From Erwinia sp050410775 (GTDB lineage Bacteria; Pseudomonadota; Gammaproteobacteria; Enterobacterales; Enterobacteriaceae): DNA of 64,000 nt. The stretch is taken from NCBI RefSeq assembly GCF_050410775.1, contig NZ_CP191229.1; one strand, written 5' to 3'. Made by a program: the position numbers and the translations under genes. The notes under the pieces were generated by a model. It worked only from the letters and a program-made list of their open reading frames with translations, searched no databases and was not told the origin of the DNA. This document shows, one piece after another, positions 44,349-53,459 of this stretch; position 1 is the first letter of the stretch, and every line of letters starts with the position of its first letter.

Positions 44349-44378
44349 CCGCAGCCGGCTTCCCGGCTGCGGTGTTTT
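44349..44378 (+). terminator. talB terminator
   Basis: CCGCAGCCGG and CCGGCTGCGG with a CTTC loop, followed by TGTTTT. Confidence 0.8.
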
Positions 44379-44484
44379 CCCCGCTGTACATCCCGCTTTG
44401 CAATGGTTTATCCTGCCCGCTAATACTCCCCTTATTCTCCCCCGTCCGCGCACCTTACGTGGCCGGAATCTCGGTGATGACACA

Positions 44485-45072
44485 ATGACTAAACTACGCA
44501 TAGGCTTAATTTCCGTTTCCGATCGCGCAGCAAACGGCATCTATCAGGATGAAGGGCTGCCTGCGCTTGAGGCCTGGCTTTCGCAGGCGCTGAGCACTCC
44601 CTTTGAGGTGGAGAAGCGTCTGGTGCCGGATGAGCAGACGATGATTGAACAGACGATTTGTGAGCTGGTAGATGAGCTTTTCTGTCATCTGGTGCTGACG
44701 ACCGGCGGTACCGGTCCCGCACGCCGTGACGTAACACCAGATGCCACGCTGGCTATCGCCGATCGTGAAATGCCCGGTTTTGGCGAGCAGATGCGGCAGA
44801 TCAGCCTGAATTTCGTCCCTACGGCGATCCTCTCGCGTCAGGTCGGTGTGATCCGCAAGCAGTCGCTGATCGTCAATCTTCCCGGACAGCCGAAATCAAT
44901 TAAAGAGACGCTGGAAGGGCTGAAGGATGCGGATGGCCAGACTAAAGTGCACGGCATTTTTGCCAGCGTGCCTTACTGCATCCAGCTGCTGGAAGGGCCT
45001 TACGTTGAAACGAACGCGGCGGTGGTAGCAGCATTTCGCCCGAAAAGTGCAAGGCGCGAAACAAACCGCTGA
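44485..45072 (+). CDS. mog: Molybdopterin adenylyltransferase
   Basis: A 195-residue MoaB/Mog-type enzyme that adenylylates molybdopterin before molybdenum insertion. Motifs: IGLISVSDRA, TTGGTGPARRDVTPDAT, EMPGFGEQMR and NLPGQPKSI. Start ATG 44485 gives the E. coli length; the longer open frame begins in the talB terminator region. Confidence 0.96.
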   Translation: MTKLRIGLISVSDRAANGIYQDEGLPALEAWLSQALSTPFEVEKRLVPDEQTMIEQTICELVDELFCHLVLTTGGTGPARRDVTPDATLAIADREMPGFGEQMRQISLNFVPTAILSRQVGVIRKQSLIVNLPGQPKSIKETLEGLKDADGQTKVHGIFASVPYCIQLLEGPYVETNAAVVAAFRPKSARRETNR

Positions 45073-45198
45073 AAATGGGATAATTGAGGCATAAGATCCA
45101 GCCGCGCTGGTGTAGCGGAAAATGAACGGTATAGTACGTATAGCTTTACAGAAGCGCACTTTACTTTTTTCTTCTTACCCTGATGTGTCTGGAAAATC

Positions 45199-46491
45199 AT
45201 GCTTCACGAGAACAGTCGTCGCTTAAACCGGCAGGATTACAAAACCCTCTCTCTGGCAGCCCTGGGCGGTGCGCTGGAATTTTACGACTTCATCATTTTT
45301 GTCTTCTTTGCCGCTGTTATCGGCGATCTCTTTTTCCCGCCGGATATTCCTGACTGGCTTCGACAGGTACAGACCTTCGCCATTTTTGCCGCGGGCTACC
45401 TGGCGCGCCCGCTTGGCGGCATTATCATGGCCCATTTTGGCGACAGCCGGGGACGTAAAAAAATGTTCAGCCTCAGCATACTGCTGATGGCGCTGCCCAC
45501 GCTGGCCATGGGAATGCTGCCCACGTACGCCACGCTGGGCATTGCCGCGCCGGTGCTGCTGCTGCTGCTGCGCGTTTTGCAGGGCGCGGCAATTGGTGGT
45601 GAAGTCCCGGGCGCGTGGGTGTTTGTGGCGGAACATGTACCTGGAAAGCGCACCGGTTTTGCCTGTGGCACTCTGACGGCGGGCTTAACGGCGGGTATTC
45701 TGCTCGGTTCCGTGGTCGCCACGCTGATCACTACTTCGCTGAGCGCGCAGCAGGTGGCTGACTTTGGCTGGCGTATTCCTTTCTTCCTGGGCGGCCTGTT
45801 TGGATTTGTCGCGCTCTACCTGCGCCGCTGGCTGCATGAAACGCCTGTCTTTACCGAAATGCAGGCGCGCAAAGCGCTGACAGCCGATCTGCCGCTGAAA
45901 ACGGTCGTCGTCAGCCATAAACGCAGCGTGGCGATCTCTATGCTGCTCACCTGGCTGCTTTCTGCCTGCATCGTCGTGGTGATCCTGATGGCACCCGCGC
46001 TGATGCAGAAGCAGCACGGACTGCCCGCCGCGCTGACCTTACAGGCGAACAGTCTGGCAACGGTCATGCTGATCGTCGGATGTGTCCTTGCCGGCGTTAT
46101 TGTCGATCGTGTAGGGGCAGCGAAGACCTTAATGGCCGGCAGCCTGCTTCTTGCTGCCAGCAGCTGGGCTTTCTTTCACTTTGCCGCGACGGCACCGCAG
46201 TATCTCTTTATTACTTATGCGCTAGCCGGCCTCTTTGTTGGCGTAGTGGGCGTGGTGCCATTTATTATGGTGACGGCGTTTCCTGCGGAGGTACGTTTTA
46301 CCGGCATCTCTTTCTCTTACAATGTGGCTTACGCCATCTTTGGCGGGCTGACGCCGGTTTTCGTGACGCTGATAATGAGGCTGACGCCAATGGGGCCAGC
46401 CTGGTACGTGCTCGGCCTGGCCGCGCTCGGTTTTTGCCTGGGCATTTACCTGCAACGTGAAAACCGCAGCCAGAGCCTCAGCTACTGCTAA
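45199..46491 (+). CDS. MFS transporter, metabolite:H+ symporter type
   Basis: A 430-residue inner-membrane protein with about twelve hydrophobic segments. The N-terminus has ALGGALEFYDFIIFVFFA, typical of the MHS group (ProP, ShiA, citrate and ketoglutarate symporters). Between segments 2 and 3 is the MFS loop GDSRGRKKM, then RVLQGAAIGGEVPGAWVFVAEH. Substrate not assignable; an organic acid is plausible. It occupies the place held by satP-yaaW-yaaI in E. coli between mog and dnaK. Confidence 0.9.
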   Translation: MLHENSRRLNRQDYKTLSLAALGGALEFYDFIIFVFFAAVIGDLFFPPDIPDWLRQVQTFAIFAAGYLARPLGGIIMAHFGDSRGRKKMFSLSILLMALPTLAMGMLPTYATLGIAAPVLLLLLRVLQGAAIGGEVPGAWVFVAEHVPGKRTGFACGTLTAGLTAGILLGSVVATLITTSLSAQQVADFGWRIPFFLGGLFGFVALYLRRWLHETPVFTEMQARKALTADLPLKTVVVSHKRSVAISMLLTWLLSACIVVVILMAPALMQKQHGLPAALTLQANSLATVMLIVGCVLAGVIVDRVGAAKTLMAGSLLLAASSWAFFHFAATAPQYLFITYALAGLFVGVVGVVPFIMVTAFPAEVRFTGISFSYNVAYAIFGGLTPVFVTLIMRLTPMGPAWYVLGLAALGFCLGIYLQRENRSQSLSYC

Positions 46492-46497
46492 AGAAAT

Positions 46498-46518
46498 CCC
46501 TGCGCTTCAGGCGCAGGG
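46498..46518 (+). terminator. Hairpin after the MFS gene
   Basis: CCCTGCGC and GCGCAGGG with a 5-base loop, 7 bp past the stop; no strong T-run follows. Confidence 0.55.
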
Positions 46519-47065
46519 CTCGCTCTTCTCTGCAACAGAACTCCGGCTTCATCTTCTTTGCTGGCAACAGGGTGCGAATAACCACGATCGGCCAGCGTTT
46601 TATGAGGGGAAAGTGGCCGCACCCTTTCATCCCGGCCGCTTCGCTAAAAGCTAATCCAGCCATTTATCTTCCTGGTCAGTCGCTGGCCTGGCCAAAAAAG
46701 CGTCGGCGATAAGCTACCCCGACTAACACCAGGCATTGCAATCTTCATGTTCTGGCGAATCAGCAATGACCTGAGCCATCTCAGCAAAGAATATTTTTAT
46801 GCTGAAAAGAAAATCTGTGTTAAGCCGGTTCAACAGGGCGGTCATCCGGCGCTCTGTCAGGACTGGCACAGCCAGAACCGCTAACTTAACGCCGGACCGG
46901 GTCGCTAACAGGGATAAAAGCCGCTGAAAAGTGGAGTAAATTTATTCCAGCCTCCGGGATAAGCGCCCGCCACGCTGCTTCAGTACGTACCGCTACAAAA
47001 TGAATGGATGGATAAAAAGCCATGCTCCACACGGCGGAAAAAACGAAATTTTTTTTATTCTCCCC
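46519..47065. other. Gene-free interval upstream of dnaK
   Basis: About 550 bp with only short, unconvincing reading frames; nothing recognised before the heat-shock promoter. Confidence 0.5.
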
Positions 47066-47093
47066 CTTGATGCCGTGCGGGATGGCCCCATCT
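47066..47093 (+). promoter_or_regulatory. Sigma-32 heat-shock promoter of dnaK
   Basis: CTTGATG (47066-47072), 13-bp spacer, CCCCATCT (47086-47093): a near-perfect RpoH promoter, closely matching E. coli dnaK P1. Confidence 0.92.
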
Positions 47094-47216
47094 TAGTTGG
47101 CATCCAAGATTATGGACCTGGAAAAAAGCGCGGCGCCGGCAGTTGAAAAGGTAAAAAAAGCCCGCATTAAGTGTGCATAACCTGATTTGAAACAAATTTA
47201 AGTGGGAGATGTTTAG

Positions 47217-49130
47217 ATGGGTAAAATTATTGGTATTGACCTGGGTACGACTAACTCTTGTGTCGCGATTATGGACGGCGGCAAAGCTCGCGTACTGGAA
47301 AATGCGGAAGGCGATCGCACCACTCCTTCCATCATTGCTTACACACAGGATGGTGAAACGCTGGTCGGTCAGCCTGCTAAACGTCAGGCCGTGACTAACC
47401 CACAGAATACCCTGTTTGCGATCAAGCGCCTGATTGGCCGTCGCTTCCAGGATGAAGAAGTGCAGCGTGATATTAAAATCATGCCTTATCAGATCATCGG
47501 TTCCGACAACGGTGATGCCTGGCTGGACGTGAAGGGCCAGAAAATGGCGCCTCCGCAGATTTCTGCGGAAGTCCTGAAGAAAATGAAGAAAACGGCGGAA
47601 GATTACCTGGGCGAACCGGTAACTGAAGCGGTTATCACCGTACCGGCTTACTTTAACGATGCGCAGCGTCAGGCAACCAAAGACGCCGGTCGTATCGCCG
47701 GTCTGGACGTGAAGCGTATCATCAACGAACCAACCGCAGCCGCACTGGCTTACGGTATGGACAAAGGCCAGGGCAACCGCACTATCGCGGTCTATGACCT
47801 GGGCGGCGGTACGTTTGATATCTCGATTATCGAAATCGACGAAGTTGACGGCGAAAAAACCTTTGAAGTTCTGGCTACCAACGGTGATACCCACCTGGGT
47901 GGTGAAGACTTCGACAGCCGCATGATCAACTATCTCGTGGCGGAATTTAAGAAAGATCAGGGCATCGATCTGCACAACGATCCGCTGGCGATGCAGCGTC
48001 TGAAAGAAGCCGCAGAGAAAGCGAAAATCGAGCTTTCCTCCGCGCAGCAGACCGACGTTAACCTGCCGTACATCACGGCGGATGCGACCGGTCCTAAGCA
48101 CCTGAACATCAAAGTGACCCGTGCGAAGCTGGAGTCGCTGGTTGAAGATCTGGTTACCCGCTCAATCGAGCCGCTGAAGGTTGCGTTGCAGGATGCTGGT
48201 CTGTCTGTTTCTGACATCAACGACGTGATCCTGGTCGGTGGTCAGACGCGTATGCCAATGGTGCAGTCAAAAGTGGCTGAGTTCTTTGGCAAAGAGCCGC
48301 GTAAAGACGTTAACCCTGACGAAGCGGTTGCCGTAGGCGCTGCGGTGCAGGGTGGCGTACTGGCCGGCGACGTGAAAGATGTGCTGCTGCTGGACGTAAC
48401 TCCGCTCTCCCTGGGTATCGAAACCATGGGTGGCGTGATGACTCCGCTGATCAGCAAGAACACCACTATCCCGACCAAGCACAGCCAGGTGTTCTCAACG
48501 GCGGAAGACAACCAATCTGCGGTGACCATTCACGTGGTGCAGGGCGAGCGTAAGCGTGCGGCGGATAACAAATCGCTGGGCCAGTTCAACCTTGACGGCA
48601 TTCAGCCAGCACCGCGCGGCATGCCGCAGGTTGAAGTCACCTTTGACATCGATGCTGATGGTATCCTGCACGTCTCCGCGAAAGACAAAAACAGCGGTAA
48701 AGAGCAGAAGATCACCATTAAGGCTTCTTCCGGTCTGAACGACGACGAGATCGAAAAAATGGTGCGTGATGCGGAAGCTAACGCCGAGTCTGACCGTAAG
48801 TTCGAAGAACTGGTGCAGGTTCGTAACCAGGCCGATCATCTGTCACACAGCACCCGTAAGCAGCTGGACGAAGCCGGTGACAAGCTGCCGGCAGACGACA
48901 AGGCGCCAATCGAAGCGGCGCTGACCGAGCTGAACACCGCGCTGAAAGGCGAAGATAAAGCGGAAATCGAAGCCAAAATGCAGGCGCTGATGGAAGTGTC
49001 CAGCAAGCTGATGGAGTTCGCTCAGCAGCAGGCCGCTGGCGGCGCTGCGGATGCCGGTGACGCGTCTGGTAAGAAAGAAGACGATGTCGTTGACGCTGAA
49101 TTCGAAGAAGTGAAAGACGACAAAAAATAA
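47217..49130 (+). CDS. dnaK: Chaperone DnaK (Hsp70)
   Basis: A 637-residue ATP-driven chaperone. ATPase domain 1-~383 (GIDLGTTNSCVAI, DLGGGTFDIS, VGGQTRMP), linker DVLLLDVTPLSLG, substrate domain to ~505, helical lid and acidic tail ending EEVKDDKK. ATG 47217 with GGGAGAT before it. It works with DnaJ (next gene) and GrpE. Confidence 0.99.
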   Translation: MGKIIGIDLGTTNSCVAIMDGGKARVLENAEGDRTTPSIIAYTQDGETLVGQPAKRQAVTNPQNTLFAIKRLIGRRFQDEEVQRDIKIMPYQIIGSDNGDAWLDVKGQKMAPPQISAEVLKKMKKTAEDYLGEPVTEAVITVPAYFNDAQRQATKDAGRIAGLDVKRIINEPTAAALAYGMDKGQGNRTIAVYDLGGGTFDISIIEIDEVDGEKTFEVLATNGDTHLGGEDFDSRMINYLVAEFKKDQGIDLHNDPLAMQRLKEAAEKAKIELSSAQQTDVNLPYITADATGPKHLNIKVTRAKLESLVEDLVTRSIEPLKVALQDAGLSVSDINDVILVGGQTRMPMVQSKVAEFFGKEPRKDVNPDEAVAVGAAVQGGVLAGDVKDVLLLDVTPLSLGIETMGGVMTPLISKNTTIPTKHSQVFSTAEDNQSAVTIHVVQGERKRAADNKSLGQFNLDGIQPAPRGMPQVEVTFDIDADGILHVSAKDKNSGKEQKITIKASSGLNDDEIEKMVRDAEANAESDRKFEELVQVRNQADHLSHSTRKQLDEAGDKLPADDKAPIEAALTELNTALKGEDKAEIEAKMQALMEVSSKLMEFAQQQAAGGAADAGDASGKKEDDVVDAEFEEVKDDKK

Positions 49131-49269
49131 TCGCCTTTGAGCGGACAAGGTGGGGTTCCTGAATACCTGGCGACATTAAGCATTAACCGGCTGGCCTGTT
49201 TCGGTGAGTCAGCCGGCAAGTTAGCCGGATGACGGCAGGTAAGATGTGAACAGGACCACTGATTAAACC

Positions 49270-49299
49270 CACGGGCGTCGGAGTTTCTCCACGCCCGTG
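49270..49299 (+). promoter_or_regulatory. Hairpin in the dnaK-dnaJ intergenic leader
   Basis: CACGGGCGT and ACGCCCGTG form a 9-bp stem with a 12-base loop, 27 bp before dnaJ and without a T-run. It may tune read-through, processing or translation so that DnaJ is made in smaller amounts than DnaK. Confidence 0.6.
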
Positions 49300-49326
49300 C
49301 ACGCATGTTAAGGGCAGAACACCAGA

Positions 49327-50475
49327 ATGGCGAAAAAAGACTATTACGAGATTTTAGGCGTTTCCCAGACGGCGGAAGAGCGTGAAATCAAAAAGGCCTA
49401 TAAACGTCTGGCGATGAAATTTCACCCCGACCGCAATCCGGGAGATAAAGAATCCGAGGCCAAATTTAAAGAGGTCAAGGAAGCTTACGAAATTCTGACC
49501 GACGCGCAGAAGCGTGCAGCCTACGACCAGTACGGTCATGCCGCCTTTGAACAGGGTGGAATGGGCGGTGGTGGTTACGGCGGCGGCGGCTTTGGCGGCG
49601 GCGGCGCGGACTTCAGCGATATCTTTGGCGACGTGTTCGGCGATATCTTCGGCGGAGGACGCCGTCAGCAGCGTGCCGCCCGTGGCGCCGATTTGCGCTA
49701 CAACATGGAGCTGACGCTTGAAGAAGCCGTCCGCGGCGTGACCAAAGAGATCCGCATCCCTACGCTTGAAGAGTGTGACGTTTGCCACGGCAGCGGCGCG
49801 AAGAGCGGCACCAAGCCACAAACCTGTCCGACCTGTCATGGCCAGGGCCAGGTACAGATGCGTCAGGGCTTCTTTACCGTTCAGCAGGCGTGTCCGACCT
49901 GTCATGGTCGCGGCTCGGTCATCAAAGATCCTTGTAACGCCTGCCACGGCCACGGTCGCGTTGAGAAGTCCAAAACCCTGTCGGTGAAAATTCCGGCTGG
50001 CGTGGACACCGGCGATCGCATTCGTCTGAATGGCGAAGGTGAAGCGGGCGAGCAGGGAGCACCGGCAGGCGATCTCTATGTTCAGGTTCAGGTGCGCAAA
50101 CACCATATCTTCGAACGTGAAGATAACAACCTGTACTGCGAAGTGCCGATTAACTTCATTATGGCTGCCCTGGGCGGCGAGATTGAAGTGCCTACGCTGG
50201 ATGGCCGCGTGAACCTTAAGGTACCGGCGGAAACCCAGACCGGTAAGCTGTTCCGCATGCGGGGCAAAGGCGTGAAGTCAGTACGCGGTGGCGCGCAGGG
50301 CGATCTGCTGTGCCGCGTGGTGGTCGAAACGCCGGTCAACCTGAACGACAAACAGAAGGCGCTGCTGCGCGAACTGGAAGAAAGTTTCGGTGGCCCCAGC
50401 GGCGAAAAAAACAGCCCACGCTCTAAAAGCTTTTTCGACGGCGTGAAGAAGTTCTTTGACGACTTAACGCGCTAA
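49327..50475 (+). CDS. dnaJ: Co-chaperone DnaJ (Hsp40)
   Basis: A 382-residue type-I J protein. The J domain (1-~70) has HPD in KFHPDRNPG; a Gly-rich region (~75-110) follows with GGGGYGGGGFGGG; then four zinc CxxCxGxG motifs (CDVCHGSG, CPTCHGQG, CPTCHGRG, CNACHGHG) and the C-terminal substrate-binding domain. It stimulates DnaK's ATPase and delivers clients. Confidence 0.98.
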   Translation: MAKKDYYEILGVSQTAEEREIKKAYKRLAMKFHPDRNPGDKESEAKFKEVKEAYEILTDAQKRAAYDQYGHAAFEQGGMGGGGYGGGGFGGGGADFSDIFGDVFGDIFGGGRRQQRAARGADLRYNMELTLEEAVRGVTKEIRIPTLEECDVCHGSGAKSGTKPQTCPTCHGQGQVQMRQGFFTVQQACPTCHGRGSVIKDPCNACHGHGRVEKSKTLSVKIPAGVDTGDRIRLNGEGEAGEQGAPAGDLYVQVQVRKHHIFEREDNNLYCEVPINFIMAALGGEIEVPTLDGRVNLKVPAETQTGKLFRMRGKGVKSVRGGAQGDLLCRVVVETPVNLNDKQKALLRELEESFGGPSGEKNSPRSKSFFDGVKKFFDDLTR

Positions 50476-50500
50476 CGCGATCGCTTTAATAAGCTTATTA

Positions 50501-50524
50501 AGCCGGGCATTGCCCGGCTTTTTT
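50501..50524 (+). terminator. dnaKJ terminator
   Basis: AGCCGGGC and GCCCGGCT with an ATT loop, then a run of T. Confidence 0.9.
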
Positions 50525-50679
50525 ACGTCTGGTGACGGCGGCAAAGCGCGGCAGAGGCGTCTATACCTCGGTAAAACCTGCTTCAATAGCGGGTATAAAC
50601 TGTTTTTTACGAGTGATAAAAAAGCGTATGCTGTTGCCACCTGAACAACGCCATCAACGAAAAGTAACTGGATTTTGTG

Positions 50680-51840
50680 ATGAATACTGCGATAAGTAAA
50701 CTGTTAAAAAGTGAAGCTACCGGCGGAATGATCCTCATTCTGGCCGCCGCTATAGCCATGTACCTGGCGAATAATGCCGACACGCAGGGCGCCTATCAGG
50801 CCTTGCTGTCGATGCCCGTTGAGTTTCGTTTTGGCCCATTAGATATCAGTAAGGATCTGCTGCTTTGGATCAATGATGCGCTGATGGCGCTGTTCTTCCT
50901 GATGATCGGCCTTGAAGTAAAACATGAGCTGGTTTCCGGATCGCTCGCCACCCGGGAAAAAGCGATGTTTCCGCTGATCGCGGCCATCGGCGGCATGATC
51001 GCTCCGGGCGTGATCTTCGCCTTGCTTAACCATAACGATCCGCTGGCCGCTCACGGCTGGGCTATCCCTACCGCAACGGATATCGCCTTTGCATTGGGTA
51101 TTCTGGCCCTGCTTGGCAGCCGCGTTCCGCCATCACTGAAGATGTTCCTGATGGCGCTGGCGGTGATAGACGATCTGGGCGCCATCCTGATTATCGCCTT
51201 CTTCTACACCGCCGATTTGTCGCTGGCCTCCCTGGCCGTGGCGGGTGGGGCTATTGTCGTGCTGGCCTTGCTTAACCGCTTTGGAGTACGCAACCTCTCC
51301 GTCTATATGCTGGTAGGCTTGGTGCTCTGGATCGCCGTACTCAAGTCGGGGGTGCATGCTACGGTAGCGGGCGTTCTGCTGGGCTTCTTCATCCCGCTGA
51401 AAAAGGAGAATGGCCATTCGCCTGCGCTGCATATGGCGCACAGCCTCGCTCCCTGGGTGACATGGCTGATCCTACCGCTGTTTGCCTTCGCTAACGCCGG
51501 CGTCTCGCTGACCGGCGTATCGTACGACGGCCTGTTATCCGCCGTACCGCTGGGCATCATTCTGGGCCTGGTTATCGGTAAACCGCTGGGCATTACTCTG
51601 ATTTGCTGGATCGCGGAAAAGCTGGGCATCGCCACGCTGCCAGAAGGTACCCGAATGCGGGATATTGCCGCTATCGGTCTGCTCTGCGGTATCGGCTTTA
51701 CCATGTCGATCTTCATCGCTTCGCTGGCCTTTGATGCCGCGCATGAGGAGATGGTCACTCTGGCTAAGCTGGGTATCCTTACCGGCTCGGTGATTTCAGC
51801 GGTGATGGGTTACGTTCTGCTGCGAATCAAACTTCGTTAG
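50680..51840 (+). CDS. nhaA: Na+/H+ antiporter NhaA
   Basis: A 386-residue inner-membrane antiporter for sodium and alkaline pH homeostasis, with about twelve membrane segments. The ion-binding Asp pair is in MALAVIDDLGAIL (about 160-161); also WINDALMALFFLMIGLEVK and GIGFTMSIFIASLAF. An adjacent GTG at 50677 would add one residue; E. coli nhaA uses GTG, so either start is possible. nhaR follows as in E. coli. Confidence 0.96.
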   Translation: MNTAISKLLKSEATGGMILILAAAIAMYLANNADTQGAYQALLSMPVEFRFGPLDISKDLLLWINDALMALFFLMIGLEVKHELVSGSLATREKAMFPLIAAIGGMIAPGVIFALLNHNDPLAAHGWAIPTATDIAFALGILALLGSRVPPSLKMFLMALAVIDDLGAILIIAFFYTADLSLASLAVAGGAIVVLALLNRFGVRNLSVYMLVGLVLWIAVLKSGVHATVAGVLLGFFIPLKKENGHSPALHMAHSLAPWVTWLILPLFAFANAGVSLTGVSYDGLLSAVPLGIILGLVIGKPLGITLICWIAEKLGIATLPEGTRMRDIAAIGLLCGIGFTMSIFIASLAFDAAHEEMVTLAKLGILTGSVISAVMGYVLLRIKLR

Positions 51841-51898
51841 CCTTTGCCCGGCTGGCCTTGCTGGCCGGGAGCATCACTCCGTTCGCTGAGGGTTGCCT

Positions 51899-52822
51899 GT
51901 GTCGCACATAAATTACAACCACCTCTACTACTTCTGGCAGGTATGCAAAGCGGGTTCTGTTGTGGGCGCGGCGGATACGCTGAATCTCACGCCACAGACT
52001 ATTACCGGCCAGATCAAAGCGCTGGAAGAGCGGTTACAGGGGAAATTATTCCGGCGGCAGGGCAGAGGGCTGGTGCCCTCGGAGCTGGGCCAGATGGTCT
52101 TTCGCTATGCCGATCGGATGTTTACGCTCAGCCAGGAAATGCTGGATATCGTGAACTACCGTAAGGACGTGAACCTGCTGTTTGACGTTGGCGTGGCCGA
52201 TGCGCTTTCCAAACGCCTCGTCAGTCAGGTGCTGGAGACCGCGGTGGTTGAGGATGAAGGCATTCATCTCCGCTGCTTTGAATCGACGCACGAGATGCTG
52301 CTGGAGCAGCTAAGCCAGCATAAGCTGGATATGATCCTCTCCGACTGCCCGGTCGATTCTGGTCAGCAGGAAGGGCTGTTTTCAGTCAAGCTGGGGGAGT
52401 GTGGCGTCAGCTTCTGGTGCCGCGAGCCGCTGCCTGCGCTTCCTTTTCCTGCCTGCCTTGAACAGCGCAAACTGCTGATCCCCGGGCGGCGCTCGATGCT
52501 TGGGCGTCGGCTGCTGAACTGGTTTCAGATACAGGGGCTACAGGTAGATATTCTGGGCGAATTTGACGATGCGGCATTAATGAAAGCGTTCGGCACTTCA
52601 AGCAATGCGATTTTCGTGGCCCCTTCACTCTATGGGGATGACCTGTTTCATGAAAAGGGAATCACCGAACTGGGCAGGATTGATAACGTGACGGAGGAGT
52701 ATCATGTGATTTTTGCCGAGCGTATGATCCAGCATCCGGCGGTAAGGCGCATCTGTGAGAAGGACTTCTCAGCGCTTTTTTTCTATCCCGGGCAGTCTGA
52801 CGTCGCCGGGAGCCTGCGTTAA
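51899..52822 (+). CDS. nhaR: Transcriptional activator NhaR (LysR family)
   Basis: A 307-residue LysR-type activator of nhaA in response to sodium. HTH region NYNHLYYFW, SVVGAADTLNLTPQTITGQI and LEERLQGKLFRRQGRG; effector domain includes LLFDVGVADALSKRLV and FESTHEMLLEQLSQHKLDMI. GTG 51899 has GAGGG six bases before it and fits better than TTG 51893. A hairpin CCCGGC/GCCGGG (51847-51869) in the nhaA-nhaR gap may reduce read-through. Confidence 0.95.
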   Translation: MSHINYNHLYYFWQVCKAGSVVGAADTLNLTPQTITGQIKALEERLQGKLFRRQGRGLVPSELGQMVFRYADRMFTLSQEMLDIVNYRKDVNLLFDVGVADALSKRLVSQVLETAVVEDEGIHLRCFESTHEMLLEQLSQHKLDMILSDCPVDSGQQEGLFSVKLGECGVSFWCREPLPALPFPACLEQRKLLIPGRRSMLGRRLLNWFQIQGLQVDILGEFDDAALMKAFGTSSNAIFVAPSLYGDDLFHEKGITELGRIDNVTEEYHVIFAERMIQHPAVRRICEKDFSALFFYPGQSDVAGSLR

Positions 52823-52832
52823 AAACAAAAAA

Positions 52833-52857
52833 AAACCGGCAAAGCCGGTTTCTTTTT
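52833..52857. terminator. Bidirectional terminator between nhaR and rpsT
   Basis: AAACCGGC and GCCGGTTT with an AAA loop; A-run on the left and T-rich CTTTTT on the right serve both convergent genes. Confidence 0.85.
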
Positions 52858-52881
52858 CAAAGCCGATTAACAGCGTGGCGA

Positions 52882-53145
52882 TTAAGCCAGTTTGTTGATC
52901 TGAGCCGTCAGATTTGCTTTATGACGAGCCGCTTTGTTTTTGTGGATCAGGCCTTTAGCTGCCTGACGGTCCACAATAGGTTGCATTTCATTAAATGCGT
53001 TCTGTGCAGCAGCTTTATCGCCGACAGCAACAGCAGCGTAAACTTTCTTGATATAAGTACGCAGCATTGAACGACGGCTAGCGTTGTGTTTACGACGCTT
53101 CTCTGACGTTACGGCGCGTTTCTTAGCTGATTTGATATTAGCCAA
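52882..53145 (-). CDS. rpsT: 30S ribosomal protein S20
   Basis: An 87-residue basic protein (MANIKSAKKRAVTSEKRR at the start) that binds 16S rRNA. The start codon is TTG at 53145, as in E. coli, where the UUG start takes part in S20 translational autoregulation. Monocistronic, divergent from ribF. Confidence 0.98.
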   Translation of the reverse strand: MANIKSAKKRAVTSEKRRKHNASRRSMLRTYIKKVYAAVAVGDKAAAQNAFNEMQPIVDRQAAKGLIHKNKAARHKANLTAQINKLA

Positions 53146-53191
53146 GGTCCAACTCCCAAATAGTTCTATGAGGACAATTCAAAGGCCGAGG

Positions 53192-53220
53192 AATATGCCT
53201 CTTTCGCCCATGGTTGTCAA
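53192..53220 (-). promoter_or_regulatory. rpsT promoter
   Basis: Minus strand: perfect -35 TTGACA (53215-53220), 17-bp spacer, -10 CATATT (53192-53197); a start near 53185 leaves a 40-nt leader. Confidence 0.7.
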
Positions 53221-53401
53221 TGGATTTGTGCAAATAAGCGTCATAAAAAAACGACACTTGGTTACGTTTCGATGGCGCAAGATTCTACCAGCTTCATGAG
53301 GATGAATACAGCTTAATCATAAGAAAAATGAGATCGGGGTACGCGAAGCGCTTTTGCGGCAGAAAATGGCGGCCGGAAAGCAGTAAAGCCGCATTAGCGG
53401 G

Positions 53402-53430
53402 TTAACCTTCCACGCTGTACAAGGTATAAT
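53402..53430 (+). promoter_or_regulatory. Promoter of the ribF-ileS-lspA operon
   Basis: TTAACC (53402-53407), 17-bp spacer and perfect TATAAT (53425-53430), 29 bp before the ribF start. Confidence 0.75.
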
Positions 53431-53459
53431 CCGCCGATTTCCACCCATTTGAGCCAGCC

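Noticed and set aside
47055..48101. 348-codon frame opposite dnaK.
   Set aside because: A well-known antisense shadow of dnaK caused by its codon bias; it would also cover the heat-shock promoter.
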